From NCBI GenBank assembly GCA_003601835.1, contig PIYB01000008.1, forward strand, positions 1 through 35,111: a stretch of DNA of 35,111 bases, written 5' to 3'. Positions 9,904-18,184 of the stretch are shown here, piece by piece. This DNA is from Candidatus Bathyarchaeota archaeon (GTDB lineage Archaea; Thermoproteota; Bathyarchaeia; Bathyarchaeales; DTEX01). Positions within the stretch are counted from its first letter, which is position 1. The number at the start of each line of letters is the position of its first letter. The translations under genes and the position numbers were made by a program. A model generated the notes under the pieces. That model was not told the origin of the DNA, did no database searches, and saw only the letters and a list, made by a program, of their open reading frames with translations.

Positions 9904-10227
9904 CTAGGAGACCTTCTTGAATTTCATGGTTTGCCCTGAAAGTTCGATGTCGTAGATTTGGTTCACGTCGAACTGTATTCCCAGCGCTTCATACTCTTGC
10001 TCCGTTAAGAAAAGGATGATCTTCGGTGTTTTGAACTGTGTCTTCATCCCAAGCATCGGTACCTGCTGTTGCAATGCTTTGAAGACGTCTTGAACGATTC
10101 TCGCTTCTTCGCTTGGAGGTCGAATTGCGAAGCTGGGAACCACGTTTTCTTCAACTAGCTCCACTCTTTTTCCTAGGTTTCCCGACGGGTCTCGTATCGA
10201 TTCTATCCGTTGAACTACTACTCTCAT
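9904..10227 (-). CDS. Conserved archaeal hypothetical protein, possibly arcadin-1-like
   Basis: 107 aa, MRVVVQRIESIRDPSGNLGKRVELVEE; complete ORF. Family resemblance is from memory only. Confidence 0.55.
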   Translation of the reverse strand: MRVVVQRIESIRDPSGNLGKRVELVEENVVPSFAIRPPSEEARIVQDVFKALQQQVPMLGMKTQFKTPKIILFLTEQEYEALGIQFDVNQIYDIELSGQTMKFKKVS

Positions 10228-10282
10228 AGCTTGATTCTCCGTTCACACATTTTTAGAACACGGTTGCCTAAAAAGAAGCTGT

Positions 10283-11485
10283 TCACTCCATCTCGATTGT
10301 CGCCGGCGGCTTAGGTGTTATGTCATAGTAAACCAGCGAAACATTTGGGCATGCTTTCAAAATCTGATCAGCAGTCTCCTTCAACGTTAACCACGGAATG
10401 TTCGCTACCAGCGCCGTGAGGAAATCCCTTGTCTCCACAGCTCGTATCGCAACCACATACGGCTGCCTGCCTTCCTTCTCGCCGACTGCGTAAAGCACCC
10501 TCGTAACCAACGGATTTCTCCTAACAATCGTTCTCTGCAGTTCATTCAGGTCCCTAAAGCTTGGCTGATACAGTTCTCCCCCTTCACTGCGGCAAGTTAA
10601 ACCAACAATCTCACCGTACATCCGCGCCTTCTTCCTCAACCCCGTAGCCTTGTCCGCGTAAATTTTTGCCCACACGTTGCTGGGGCGGATGCCTAACGAT
10701 TTTGCAACATCTTCCACCATTCCCTTCATCTTTGGATGCGGAAGCTTCTCTTCATTGTCTATTATCACAGCGAAGTATTGGCTAGGCTTATGCTTCTCCA
10801 AGTTTTGCTCCACTATCGTTGTAGCCGTTTTAAGCGTAGCAAGCTTGTCAGGCCTTATTTCCCCCACAACCCGTATTGAAAGCCCGGGACCGGGAAACGG
10901 TTGACGCTCAGAGATCTGAGGCGGAATCTCTAGATATCTGGCTACTTCCCTTACCTGCCACTTGAGGAGGCTAACAAGCGGTTCGACAACCTTGAACCCG
11001 TAAAGTTCACGTGTGCTGATGCCTATCTGTTCTAGAACGTTGTGTTGAGTTTTTATTCCGCCCTTCGTCTCTATGATGTCCGCGAGAATTGTACCTTGAA
11101 CCAACAACCGGCTTCCTTCACGTTTCGCTATGTCGCTTAATGTCTCATAGAAGGTTTTCCTGAAAGCCTTACGTTTCTCCTCCGCGTCTCTCAAGCCTCC
11201 TAACGCCTTCAGAAACCTTTCCTGAACTGGTTCAATCTTCATCGGTAGGTTCAGAGGAGGCTGCGAAAGAATCTCTGCAATCTTCTCGGGCTCACCTTCC
11301 CTCATGAAAGCATCGTCTAATATTACGCACACAAGATTGTCTCCGATAGCGCGGTGGGTCAGCACGGCGCAGGTTGAGCTGTCCACGCCGCCGGAAACAG
11401 CGATAACCGCTTTTTCTCCACCTATCGTCTCTTTAATCTTTCTGATCTGGGTCTCCGCGAAGGTTTCCGCATCGAATTTTTCCAT
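10283..11485 (-). CDS. guaA: GMP synthase, ATP-pyrophosphatase subunit (split form without GATase domain)
   Basis: PP-loop AVSGGVDSSTCA, TKGGIKTQHNV, QPFPGPGLSIRVVGE, C-terminal VYYDITPKPPATIEME. Confidence 0.95.
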   Translation of the reverse strand: MEKFDAETFAETQIRKIKETIGGEKAVIAVSGGVDSSTCAVLTHRAIGDNLVCVILDDAFMREGEPEKIAEILSQPPLNLPMKIEPVQERFLKALGGLRDAEEKRKAFRKTFYETLSDIAKREGSRLLVQGTILADIIETKGGIKTQHNVLEQIGISTRELYGFKVVEPLVSLLKWQVREVARYLEIPPQISERQPFPGPGLSIRVVGEIRPDKLATLKTATTIVEQNLEKHKPSQYFAVIIDNEEKLPHPKMKGMVEDVAKSLGIRPSNVWAKIYADKATGLRKKARMYGEIVGLTCRSEGGELYQPSFRDLNELQRTIVRRNPLVTRVLYAVGEKEGRQPYVVAIRAVETRDFLTALVANIPWLTLKETADQILKACPNVSLVYYDITPKPPATIEME

Positions 11486-11584
11486 TCCAAATAATCTCTC
11501 CTGATTTGATGTGTCGAGGGTTCCCGTTTATCCTTATTTTAATGGCAAATTCTTTTAAGCTTAAGCCTCATACATAGTAGTATC

Positions 11585-11606
11585 ACATAATATGTACATA
11601 TTATGT
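11585..11606. promoter_or_regulatory. 22-bp perfect palindrome, candidate operator
   Basis: ACATAATATGTACATATTATGT is its own reverse complement. Each half (ACATAATATGT / ACATATTATGT) is itself an 11-bp palindrome with a central base. Confidence 0.75.
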
Positions 11607-11621
11607 TGGGGTGTGAACGGA

Positions 11622-11765
11622 ATGAAGCTCGTAACCGTCCTCCTTCCCGAAGCGTATCTTGAGGGACTTGATGAACTTGTCCGACAGAACATGTATCCAA
11701 GCCGAAGCGCAGCCATACGAGCTGCAGTCCGCGACCTTCTGCGAAGAGAACTGTGGACCCGATAG
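11622..11765 (+). CDS. Small ribbon-helix-helix (CopG/NikR-N-like) transcriptional regulator, not in the ORF track
   Basis: ATG at 11622: MKLVTVLLPEAYLEGLDELVRQNMYPSRSAAIRAAVRDLLRRELWTR*. Typical RHH pattern (beta strand, helix, PSRSAAIRxAVRDLL). Confidence 0.85.
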   Translation: MKLVTVLLPEAYLEGLDELVRQNMYPSRSAAIRAAVRDLLRRELWTR

Positions 11766-11884
11766 ACACCGATGGCTCGTCATCCGTTTCTCTGTTCAAC
11801 AACCGGAAAGCAGCCGACAGTAAAACCCCTGCGTTTCCAACCGCCTAAAACATCGCGGAGAAAAAAGAGAACTTGTTCGTAAAG

Positions 11885-12625
11885 TCACATTAACCGTTTT
11901 GCTGCTTCTCTAAAAGCCTTCGCAGCCTCTGCAGGGTTGTCCGCAAGCGTTATTGACCTGCCGATGATGAAATACTTTGAACCAGCCTCGGAAGCAGCCT
12001 TCAGGTCCCCGCCTTGAGCACCTATGCCGGGAGAATAAATCGGTACCTTGGCTCCTAAAATTTCATGGACCTCCCGTATCTTACTTGGATATGTCGCGCC
12101 TACAACTGCACCGTCAGCCTTCCATGCAAGCGCTTTTTCAGCGAAGACCACGTATTGGGGCTTAAGCTTGTTCGTTTCCCGGTCGAGAACCTTCTGTCCG
12201 TAGCCTTCTGAAGCAGCCTTGTGGCTCATGTAAACAAGCAGAATAACGCCTTTGTCTAGGCGTCTTGCAGTTTCGAAGACTGGTTGAAGCCCTTCCTCCC
12301 ATCCTACGAAAGGATTAGCAATCACAGCGTCGAAGCCTGCGTTGAAATAGTTCTCCGCTATGACCCTGTTGGTGTACCCTACGTCGTTAATTTTGCAGTC
12401 CATTATCACCGGCAAACCCAAGTTGTGCGCCTTATCCACGATTCTGCGTATCCCGCTAAACAGCCCCAGAGGCAGAACAAGGTGACGGTTCAGCTTCAAA
12501 GCACAAACGTAGGGGTGCACCTTTTCTAGGATCGCTATGCTTCTGGAAAGGAGGTCTCCGGAGCCTTCTGGGATTCTGTCTAAGGCAAGAACTATGGGAC
12601 CCTTGTCTTTTCCGTTTTCCTCCAT
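11885..12625 (-). CDS. pyrF: Orotidine 5'-phosphate decarboxylase
   Basis: MDCKINDVGYT (DxKxxD catalytic motif), PIYSPGIGAQGGD, YFIIGRSIT. Start MEENGKDKGPIVLALDR at 12625 preferred over 12754. Confidence 0.9.
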   Translation of the reverse strand: MEENGKDKGPIVLALDRIPEGSGDLLSRSIAILEKVHPYVCALKLNRHLVLPLGLFSGIRRIVDKAHNLGLPVIMDCKINDVGYTNRVIAENYFNAGFDAVIANPFVGWEEGLQPVFETARRLDKGVILLVYMSHKAASEGYGQKVLDRETNKLKPQYVVFAEKALAWKADGAVVGATYPSKIREVHEILGAKVPIYSPGIGAQGGDLKAASEAGSKYFIIGRSITLADNPAEAAKAFREAAKRLM

Positions 12626-12720
12626 TTTAAGCCTGAACGACAACGCTAATCCACTTCTTCTCAGCCTTTCAGCTGATATTAAGCTTTTGCGGCGTTTTTC
12701 TCTGTGCAGTTTCATCATGA

Positions 12721-13005
12721 GACTCACGGCTGATCTCCGGTAATCGTGGACCATGCTTTATCGTTGTCATCACAGACGGGGGTTGGCAGAACGTTGACGA
12801 GGCAGTTTCAGCATTAAGGAGGATAGCTGACTCTGGGCACAAGATAATTATATTCCTACTTAAAGGCGGTGAATACCCGGATAGAATCGAGCTCATAAAA
12901 CGAACCCTGGACCTGAGACTCTACAAGATAACTGACCCTGAGACAGATTTGCAGGGGCTCGTTCTTTCAGAAAGCATGAAGACGTACAAGATTTTTCTAA
13001 CCTAG
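12721..13005 (+). pseudogene. C-terminal fragment of a von Willebrand factor A-like domain protein
   Basis: Open frame without usable start: GPCFIVVITDGGWQNVDEAVSALRRIADSGHKIIIFLLKGGEYPDRIELIKRTLDLRLYKITDPETDLQGLVLSESMKTYKIFLT*. In-frame TGA at 12718. Confidence 0.6.
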
Positions 13006-13055
13006 TCTCAACGGCTTCCAGAATGGTTTTGGCGCGGTTAACGGTTTTTAACGGT

Positions 13056-13853
13056 TTATGACGTTGACGAGAGCTGGTAAAGATCGGTTCTTCTGTCTGC
13101 CCACAGATCGTTGTGTTCCGTGATCTTCTTGGAGTCGGCTTCCGCCGGGTTTATGTCCACAACGCAGACTTCCCCGCGGGTTTTCGAGCTCCGTGCAAGC
13201 ACCTTCATGCTCGGGCTTAAAATCTGGCTCATTCCCGTGAATTTTAGACCGCGTTCGGTTCCCGTTCGGTTCGCGGTGATGATGAAGATTCTGTTCTGTA
13301 CGGCTGCTCCGAGCAACGCCTTTTGACAGTAGGGCAAAACAAGGTTTGATGGATGGCAGACCACTTGAGCGCCCTTCAAAGCTAGTATTCGAACGACCTC
13401 GGGGAAGATCCAATCGAAGCATATCATTATTCCTATTCTCGCTTTGTGAACATCGTAAACTGATATTGGACCGTCTCCACGCGTGAACCAAAGTTTCTCC
13501 TCGTCAAATAGGTGTGGCTTCCTGTAAACAGCGAGGAACCCGTCTGGACACAGGAGTACCGCGGAGTTATAGAACTGTTCCCCCTGTTTTTCGCAGAGCC
13601 CTGCTACGATGCACATATTTTCCTCGGCGGCGAAACTGAGAAGGGTCCGGGTGAATGGTCCTTCCGGGATTTTTTCTGATAATGCTTCAACTTCTGATCG
13701 GGATCTGAAGAAGTATCCTGTGTTGCATAGCTCGGGTAGAACAAGTAGGTCCGCTTCTTTCTGTGCGGCTTCTTCTAAAAATTTGAGTATCCGCTTAAGG
13801 TTTCGTTCCTTATCCCCGAATGTTGGTTTGAACTGTACATAGCCGACCTTCAT
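13056..13853 (-). CDS. Carbon-nitrogen hydrolase (nitrilase superfamily)
   Basis: E-K-C triad contexts: LPELCNTG, YRKPHLFDEE, ICFDWIFPE. Confidence 0.93.
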   Translation of the reverse strand: MKVGYVQFKPTFGDKERNLKRILKFLEEAAQKEADLLVLPELCNTGYFFRSRSEVEALSEKIPEGPFTRTLLSFAAEENMCIVAGLCEKQGEQFYNSAVLLCPDGFLAVYRKPHLFDEEKLWFTRGDGPISVYDVHKARIGIMICFDWIFPEVVRILALKGAQVVCHPSNLVLPYCQKALLGAAVQNRIFIITANRTGTERGLKFTGMSQILSPSMKVLARSSKTRGEVCVVDINPAEADSKKITEHNDLWADRRTDLYQLSSTS

Positions 13854-13938
13854 CGTGGTTCGTTTCTAACTCTTAATGTTTTCAGGATTTGCAGTTTTCG
13901 GTTGTGTGTTCGTGTTCGCTTCGCTTTGTTCAGAAAGA

Positions 13939-13948
13939 TTAATATAAC
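13939..13948 (+). promoter_or_regulatory. TATA-box-like promoter element
   Basis: TTAATATAAC about 33-42 nt upstream of ATG 13981, followed by GGAGAG before the start. Confidence 0.4.
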
Positions 13949-13980
13949 ACAGTTATGTTTCCTTTTCTTCGGAGAGACCT

Positions 13981-14472
13981 ATGAGCCCGCGGGAATTCCG
14001 GGAAAGCCTCGAACAAAGCAAAAATTACGCTGACCTTTTCGTTTTGGTCAAAAAAGCCGTGAAAAAAGTCCTAGGGCTCAACAGGGCTGGGTTGATGCTT
14101 TACCTAGGCGACCTACCGCTCAGGGTTGCCGCCTTTCATCAGGTCGGTTCAAACGGCATAGTCCTAAACAGAAGGATTCTAGAGATAATGTCAAGATCAA
14201 CCAGCACCCTTACAGAGCTAAACTCCTTCATTTTCACCCTTCTGCTGCATGAATATTTGCATTCCTTGGGTTACCTAGATGAGTCCGTTGTAAGAAACTT
14301 AGTTCACCACATCAGCCTAGAGACTTTTGGAGCTGACCATCCAACGGTTGAGATGGCTTTGAACCCTCCGCTGCCGAGGATACTTCCACCGGACATTCAC
14401 GACGAAAATGTGCCATCAAGTTTGGTGCTGGTCAAAGATTTCGAAAGATCCGACCATCCTTACATCGTCTAA
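13981..14472 (+). CDS. Small archaeal hypothetical protein with HExxH metallopeptidase-like motif
   Basis: TLLLHEYLHSLGYLDE helix in a 163-aa complete ORF. Confidence 0.7.
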   Translation: MSPREFRESLEQSKNYADLFVLVKKAVKKVLGLNRAGLMLYLGDLPLRVAAFHQVGSNGIVLNRRILEIMSRSTSTLTELNSFIFTLLLHEYLHSLGYLDESVVRNLVHHISLETFGADHPTVEMALNPPLPRILPPDIHDENVPSSLVLVKDFERSDHPYIV

Positions 14473-14582
14473 TTCTACGGCTTATATCATCCAGATGCCC
14501 GTCGTAAACGTGACATTTAAGCTGAGGAAGCCGACATGTTTATGTTGAAGTACTGCAATTAACGTCTTCCAAGTGATTCAAG

Positions 14583-14858
14583 ATGAGGTTGTTCGGAAAA
14601 AAGAAGAAGGAGCCACAGGTCCAAGAACACTCATACGAAATTTTCGGAGGTTTCACAATCACCAAAACCGACAGGGGTTACGAGATAACGTGGAGAAGCC
14701 CCAACTTGACCACCATCACGGTCGATTCTGAACCAGTGATCGAGGAGAATGTTCAAACTAAACGTGAAGGAAACCAGATTCAGGTCCTGTCTCCCGAGTG
14801 CAGATTAAAGATCATCACAAAAGAGGAGACCACGGAAGCTCACATCGCCATAATCTAG
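14583..14858 (+). CDS. Hypothetical protein
   Basis: 91-aa ORF; lysine-rich N-terminus then beta-rich sequence; no family recognised. Confidence 0.55.
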   Translation: MRLFGKKKKEPQVQEHSYEIFGGFTITKTDRGYEITWRSPNLTTITVDSEPVIEENVQTKREGNQIQVLSPECRLKIITKEETTEAHIAII

Positions 14859-14940
14859 GCTCCGATTTTCCGCTGTCTACAACATTTTAGCTCATTTTAG
14901 CCTAAAATTGTATGCAACACCGTTGTGAGCTTTGAATGTA

Positions 14941-15807
14941 CTAGAAGTTATAGACTTTGATGGCGTTTTCACCCATTATCTTTTCGGCAACCGATAAGGC
15001 GGTTTTCAGGCTGAAGTATCCTGAAACAACTTTTGATGCAAGAACATCTGAAACTAGGTCTTTAGCAAGCTTAAGAGATGCATAGCTGTGTTCAATTATG
15101 CCGTGGTCGCCGCCCCACGCGAAGATTTTGTTGGAAGGCACAATCTCTAACCATTCATCCAGCCCACGTTTGTAAGCTGCAGGAGAAATGTGTGCAAGCC
15201 AACATGCATCGAGGTACACGTTCGGGAAGTATTTTGCTAGGAGCCCTGCTTCCTGCATGTACGGGTATCCCCCGTGGAAAAGATCGAACTGAACATCAGA
15301 GAACTTTCGGAAGAGATTCGTCAAATGTGTTGGCTTGGCGTTCGTTATCGTGTTATAGTTTCCAGCCTGTATCCCGGTGTGGATCTGGAAAGGAAGCTTG
15401 TACTCAGCACATTTCTCGCAAACAGCATGCATCATGAAATCGTCAAACTTTTTCCGTTCCTGCGCGTCCGCGTTGTTTAAACCTTTAACAAAGATTTTTT
15501 CAGCGTCTGCTTTGGCAACATCATCGTAGAAAAGAATTCGTTGATACGCCAGCCCAGATTTGATGCCTACTGCGTCAGCCTTAACAACGGTTTGGAATGC
15601 TTGATCAAGCGCGTCGAGATAATCATCGAAAGAATGCACCTTCGCATCTGTGAAGTTTTTGACAACGTTAAGGTTGCCGTTGATGAAGCCGTCCATCCTG
15701 ACAACTTGGACAAGTCTTTCATCCTTAACGATCTTATTGTTTGGCGGAGCCGTTCCGCTGATGTCCAAGATCACTCTGTACAATTTCATCCTGTCAAGGA
15801 TTTCCAA
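14941..15807 (-). CDS. Amidohydrolase family protein (amidohydrolase_2-like), apparently truncated at the N-terminus
   Basis: FQIHTGIQ, DLFHGGYPYMQEAG, WGGDHG match the C-terminal part of the fold. No HxH beta-1 motif; TTG start at 15807. Confidence 0.75.
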   Translation of the reverse strand: MEILDRMKLYRVILDISGTAPPNNKIVKDERLVQVVRMDGFINGNLNVVKNFTDAKVHSFDDYLDALDQAFQTVVKADAVGIKSGLAYQRILFYDDVAKADAEKIFVKGLNNADAQERKKFDDFMMHAVCEKCAEYKLPFQIHTGIQAGNYNTITNAKPTHLTNLFRKFSDVQFDLFHGGYPYMQEAGLLAKYFPNVYLDACWLAHISPAAYKRGLDEWLEIVPSNKIFAWGGDHGIIEHSYASLKLAKDLVSDVLASKVVSGYFSLKTALSVAEKIMGENAIKVYNF

Positions 15808-16019
15808 CGATCACTCCAGAGGGTTCCGACTTTTTCCGTATACGTTGCTATATCTCCTTCCAGTTAGAATCATCCCTATGTTAGTCGGAATTCACGTCTA
15901 CGGAGATATCTATGCTTTTCACAGTTTTCCGGTTGCTGCCAAGGCTTTTCGGTGAGCGGACCTCAAGACCGTATGATTTAAGAACAACCTTGCTGTAAAA
16001 GAACGGGGTTGTGTGAAAA

Positions 16020-17258
16020 ATGGCGCGCCTACTCACAGGTAGACAACTGAAAGCCTGTTTCAGAACTTTCTGCCCGTTCGAAAGCGATGGAACTCTCAAA
16101 CCTGAAGAGGAAAGAGTAACAATCTTAGCTTCAAACCTAAACCCGCCTGTCGACTTAGAGGGAAGAGCCTTCGTTATGGCGGCGGCGCAAGGCGAACAGT
16201 CACCGATGATCATACAGATCAGCTACAACTCGATGAACATTGCAGGAGGAAAAGAAACACATTTCAAGCCGCCTGAAGGCGTAACGCGGCAGCCTATGCC
16301 TTACCCAGCGACTGACGGCGCAAAGCTACAAGTTGAGGTTCTTGAGCATCTTGTGAACCAGTACGGCGCAAAATACGTCGGTGTTTCCCTAGACCATTTC
16401 AACGTGCCAAAATTCGACGAAGCCAAATTTTCAAGCATGCCTAAAAAGAAAGACTTGAGAAGCGAACTCGCCGAAGCCAGAATAAGAGACGCCGTCGATT
16501 TCATGAAGCCAGTTTTCGGCGCAATGAAGCTTGAAGACAAAACTTTGAACGCCTACGTAAATTATCTTTCAAGCCCAGCCTACTTAGAATTCAAAAGAGA
16601 CTTCGTCAACGTTGTCGCAGCAGTCAATCCAGCTTGGGGAATGATTGACACAGAAAAACTTCCACCGGTCTTGGACTTCGTTGTAACCCGAGAAATAAGC
16701 GACGCCATAAAAAAGGAACTCGGAAACGAAGACATCATCCTTGAAGCAGAATTCGGCGCCACAGGAAAAAGCGGCGAGGAACTAGGCTACAAGCAGCTAA
16801 GAGGAAAAGAGTTAGAAGCTTTCGCAGACCAAGTTGTCTGCTTCATAAAGTACACAGGAGCCGAAGGAATCGCTTACCCAATAGGCATGGCCCACGCAGC
16901 TAAGATAGGGGAGAAACACGAGCCGGACATCGTTAGGCTTGAAACGGTTCAGAGAAAACTGTTCTTAGAAACAGGTGACTACATCCCCTTCGCTCAGCAT
17001 GGTGGAACAGGAGCTGCAAGGATCGCTTACGGCTTAGTAGGCAAAGACAACATCAACACGAGGTACCTTGTCGTCGGAGCAAACGCCTTCGCAGACCACT
17101 ATGAGGCTAATGCGGAAGCAGTGAGAGCTGGCGCCAAGAAGGCTTGTGGAACAGTGATCTACAACTTGATGGTTAACGCCGTCTACGAAGAAACAATAAG
17201 GAAACTTAAGGAAACCCGAAGCTACCAGAAAGGACCCGCCCTCAGCTCCATAATCTAA
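16020..17258 (+). CDS. Class II fructose-bisphosphate (or related) aldolase, divergent
   Basis: VSLDHFNVPKF, ILEAEFGATGKSGEELGY, AYPIGMAHA, FAQHGGTGA correspond to class II aldolase metal/substrate motifs. Confidence 0.8.
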   Translation: MARLLTGRQLKACFRTFCPFESDGTLKPEEERVTILASNLNPPVDLEGRAFVMAAAQGEQSPMIIQISYNSMNIAGGKETHFKPPEGVTRQPMPYPATDGAKLQVEVLEHLVNQYGAKYVGVSLDHFNVPKFDEAKFSSMPKKKDLRSELAEARIRDAVDFMKPVFGAMKLEDKTLNAYVNYLSSPAYLEFKRDFVNVVAAVNPAWGMIDTEKLPPVLDFVVTREISDAIKKELGNEDIILEAEFGATGKSGEELGYKQLRGKELEAFADQVVCFIKYTGAEGIAYPIGMAHAAKIGEKHEPDIVRLETVQRKLFLETGDYIPFAQHGGTGAARIAYGLVGKDNINTRYLVVGANAFADHYEANAEAVRAGAKKACGTVIYNLMVNAVYEETIRKLKETRSYQKGPALSSII

Positions 17259-17288
17259 TTCTGAGTCAAGGCTTCCACCCTTTTCTGT

Positions 17289-17390
17289 TTACCGGTTACC
17301 TACGCTTATGTTACTGGAATAGGTTAAAATGGTGTAGTTTCCGTTTGTGTTGATGGTTGCGGTTGCGTAAGCAAGCCCGCTCCAAAGGAT
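17289..17390 (-). pseudogene. C-terminal remnant of a putative secreted/surface protein
   Basis: Reverse frame reads ILWSGLAYATATINTNGNYTILTYSSNISVGNR*. Composition is surface-protein-like; no start. Confidence 0.3.
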
Positions 17391-17426
17391 TCAACCCCTT
17401 CTCTTAATAAAGAAGAATTGTATAAG

Positions 17427-17467
17427 TTTATATAATGGTTAGTTACTAAGTAAGTAATAGTTAGTTG
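17427..17467 (+). promoter_or_regulatory. Promoter with TATA box and repeat-rich putative operator
   Basis: TTTATATAA followed by TTAGTTACTAAGTAAGTAATAGTTAGTT, containing inverted TTACT/AGTAA and repeated TAGTTA, ending 14 nt before ATG 17481. Confidence 0.5.
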
Positions 17468-17480
17468 CATATCGAAAAGC

Positions 17481-17753
17481 ATGGTGATTCGGGAAATGAC
17501 TAAAGTCCTTCATGAGCCGAAGTTGGATACGATCCTTATGGTAGAGAAGGCCATAAAAGAGGCTGAGAAGTATCCGTCAAGGATGGAGCTCTGGAGATCC
17601 CTACCGAAGAAGATACAGTATCAAACCTTCAAGCGCATCCTCGAATATCTGGAATCTTCAAACAAGATCATGTTCAACAACCGCGAAATAATCTGGATCT
17701 TCCCAGACAATCCAAAACTTAAGAAACTATTAGAGACAAGCGTCAAACTTTAA
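17481..17753 (+). CDS. Small winged-helix-like DNA-binding protein
   Basis: 90 aa: SRMELWRSLPKKIQYQTFKRILEYLESSNKIMFNNREIIWIF resembles a wHTH (helix, helix, wing). Confidence 0.7.
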   Translation: MVIREMTKVLHEPKLDTILMVEKAIKEAEKYPSRMELWRSLPKKIQYQTFKRILEYLESSNKIMFNNREIIWIFPDNPKLKKLLETSVKL

Positions 17754-18088
17754 TCGTAGCCGAATCTTCGATTGTAAGTTTTATGATCCATAACCTCTAA
17801 GACACAGACGACCTTCTTCAATCCATCCGCAATAATCGTATAGGTGAGACGATAGTTCCGATCAAGATCCAGCCTGAAAAGATTAGTTATCCCATACCTT
17901 CTCACATAGATCCTGGGCCATTTCCTCTTCTCAACCTTCTCTCCAGCCTCCATATTCTCCCTCAAAACATCAAGGCCGTTCCTAATGAGCTTGTAAAGGT
18001 AACTCGCCCCATCTAATCCCGAATAGAACTCTGCAAATTCAGGGGTTCCCCTAAGGTCATCGGGAGCCTTCTTCCTCAAACAAAACAC
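17750..18088 (-). CDS. RelE/ParE-superfamily toxin-like protein
   Basis: YRLTYTIIADGLKKVVCVLEVMDHKTYNRRFGYD C-terminal beta-sheet with terminal YxRRFGY. GTG start at 18088. Confidence 0.75.
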   Translation of the reverse strand: MFCLRKKAPDDLRGTPEFAEFYSGLDGASYLYKLIRNGLDVLRENMEAGEKVEKRKWPRIYVRRYGITNLFRLDLDRNYRLTYTIIADGLKKVVCVLEVMDHKTYNRRFGYD

Positions 18089-18184
18089 CTACACAACGTA
18101 TCCGTTGATTCTACTTTCCTCAATAACAATTTTTCCCTTCTTTACGAGGCTTTCCCGTTCTTTCTCCGTTTCTCTTCCATGCAG
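18089..18184 (-). CDS. Candidate short antitoxin or antitoxin remnant upstream of the RelE-like gene
   Basis: Frame reads LHGRETEKERESLVKKGKIVIEESRINGYVV*. Its TAG (18091-18089) directly abuts the toxin GTG (18088). No canonical start; CTG at 18184 is the only near-start seen. Confidence 0.35.
   Translation of the reverse strand: MHGRETEKERESLVKKGKIVIEESRINGYVV

Noticed and set aside
11539-11802. 87-aa and overlapping 60-aa minus-strand ORFs
   Set aside because: Antisense to the RHH regulator and spanning its palindromic operator; no motifs.
12669-12896. 75-aa minus-strand ORF
   Set aside because: Antisense to the vWA-like fragment, which reads far more like a protein.
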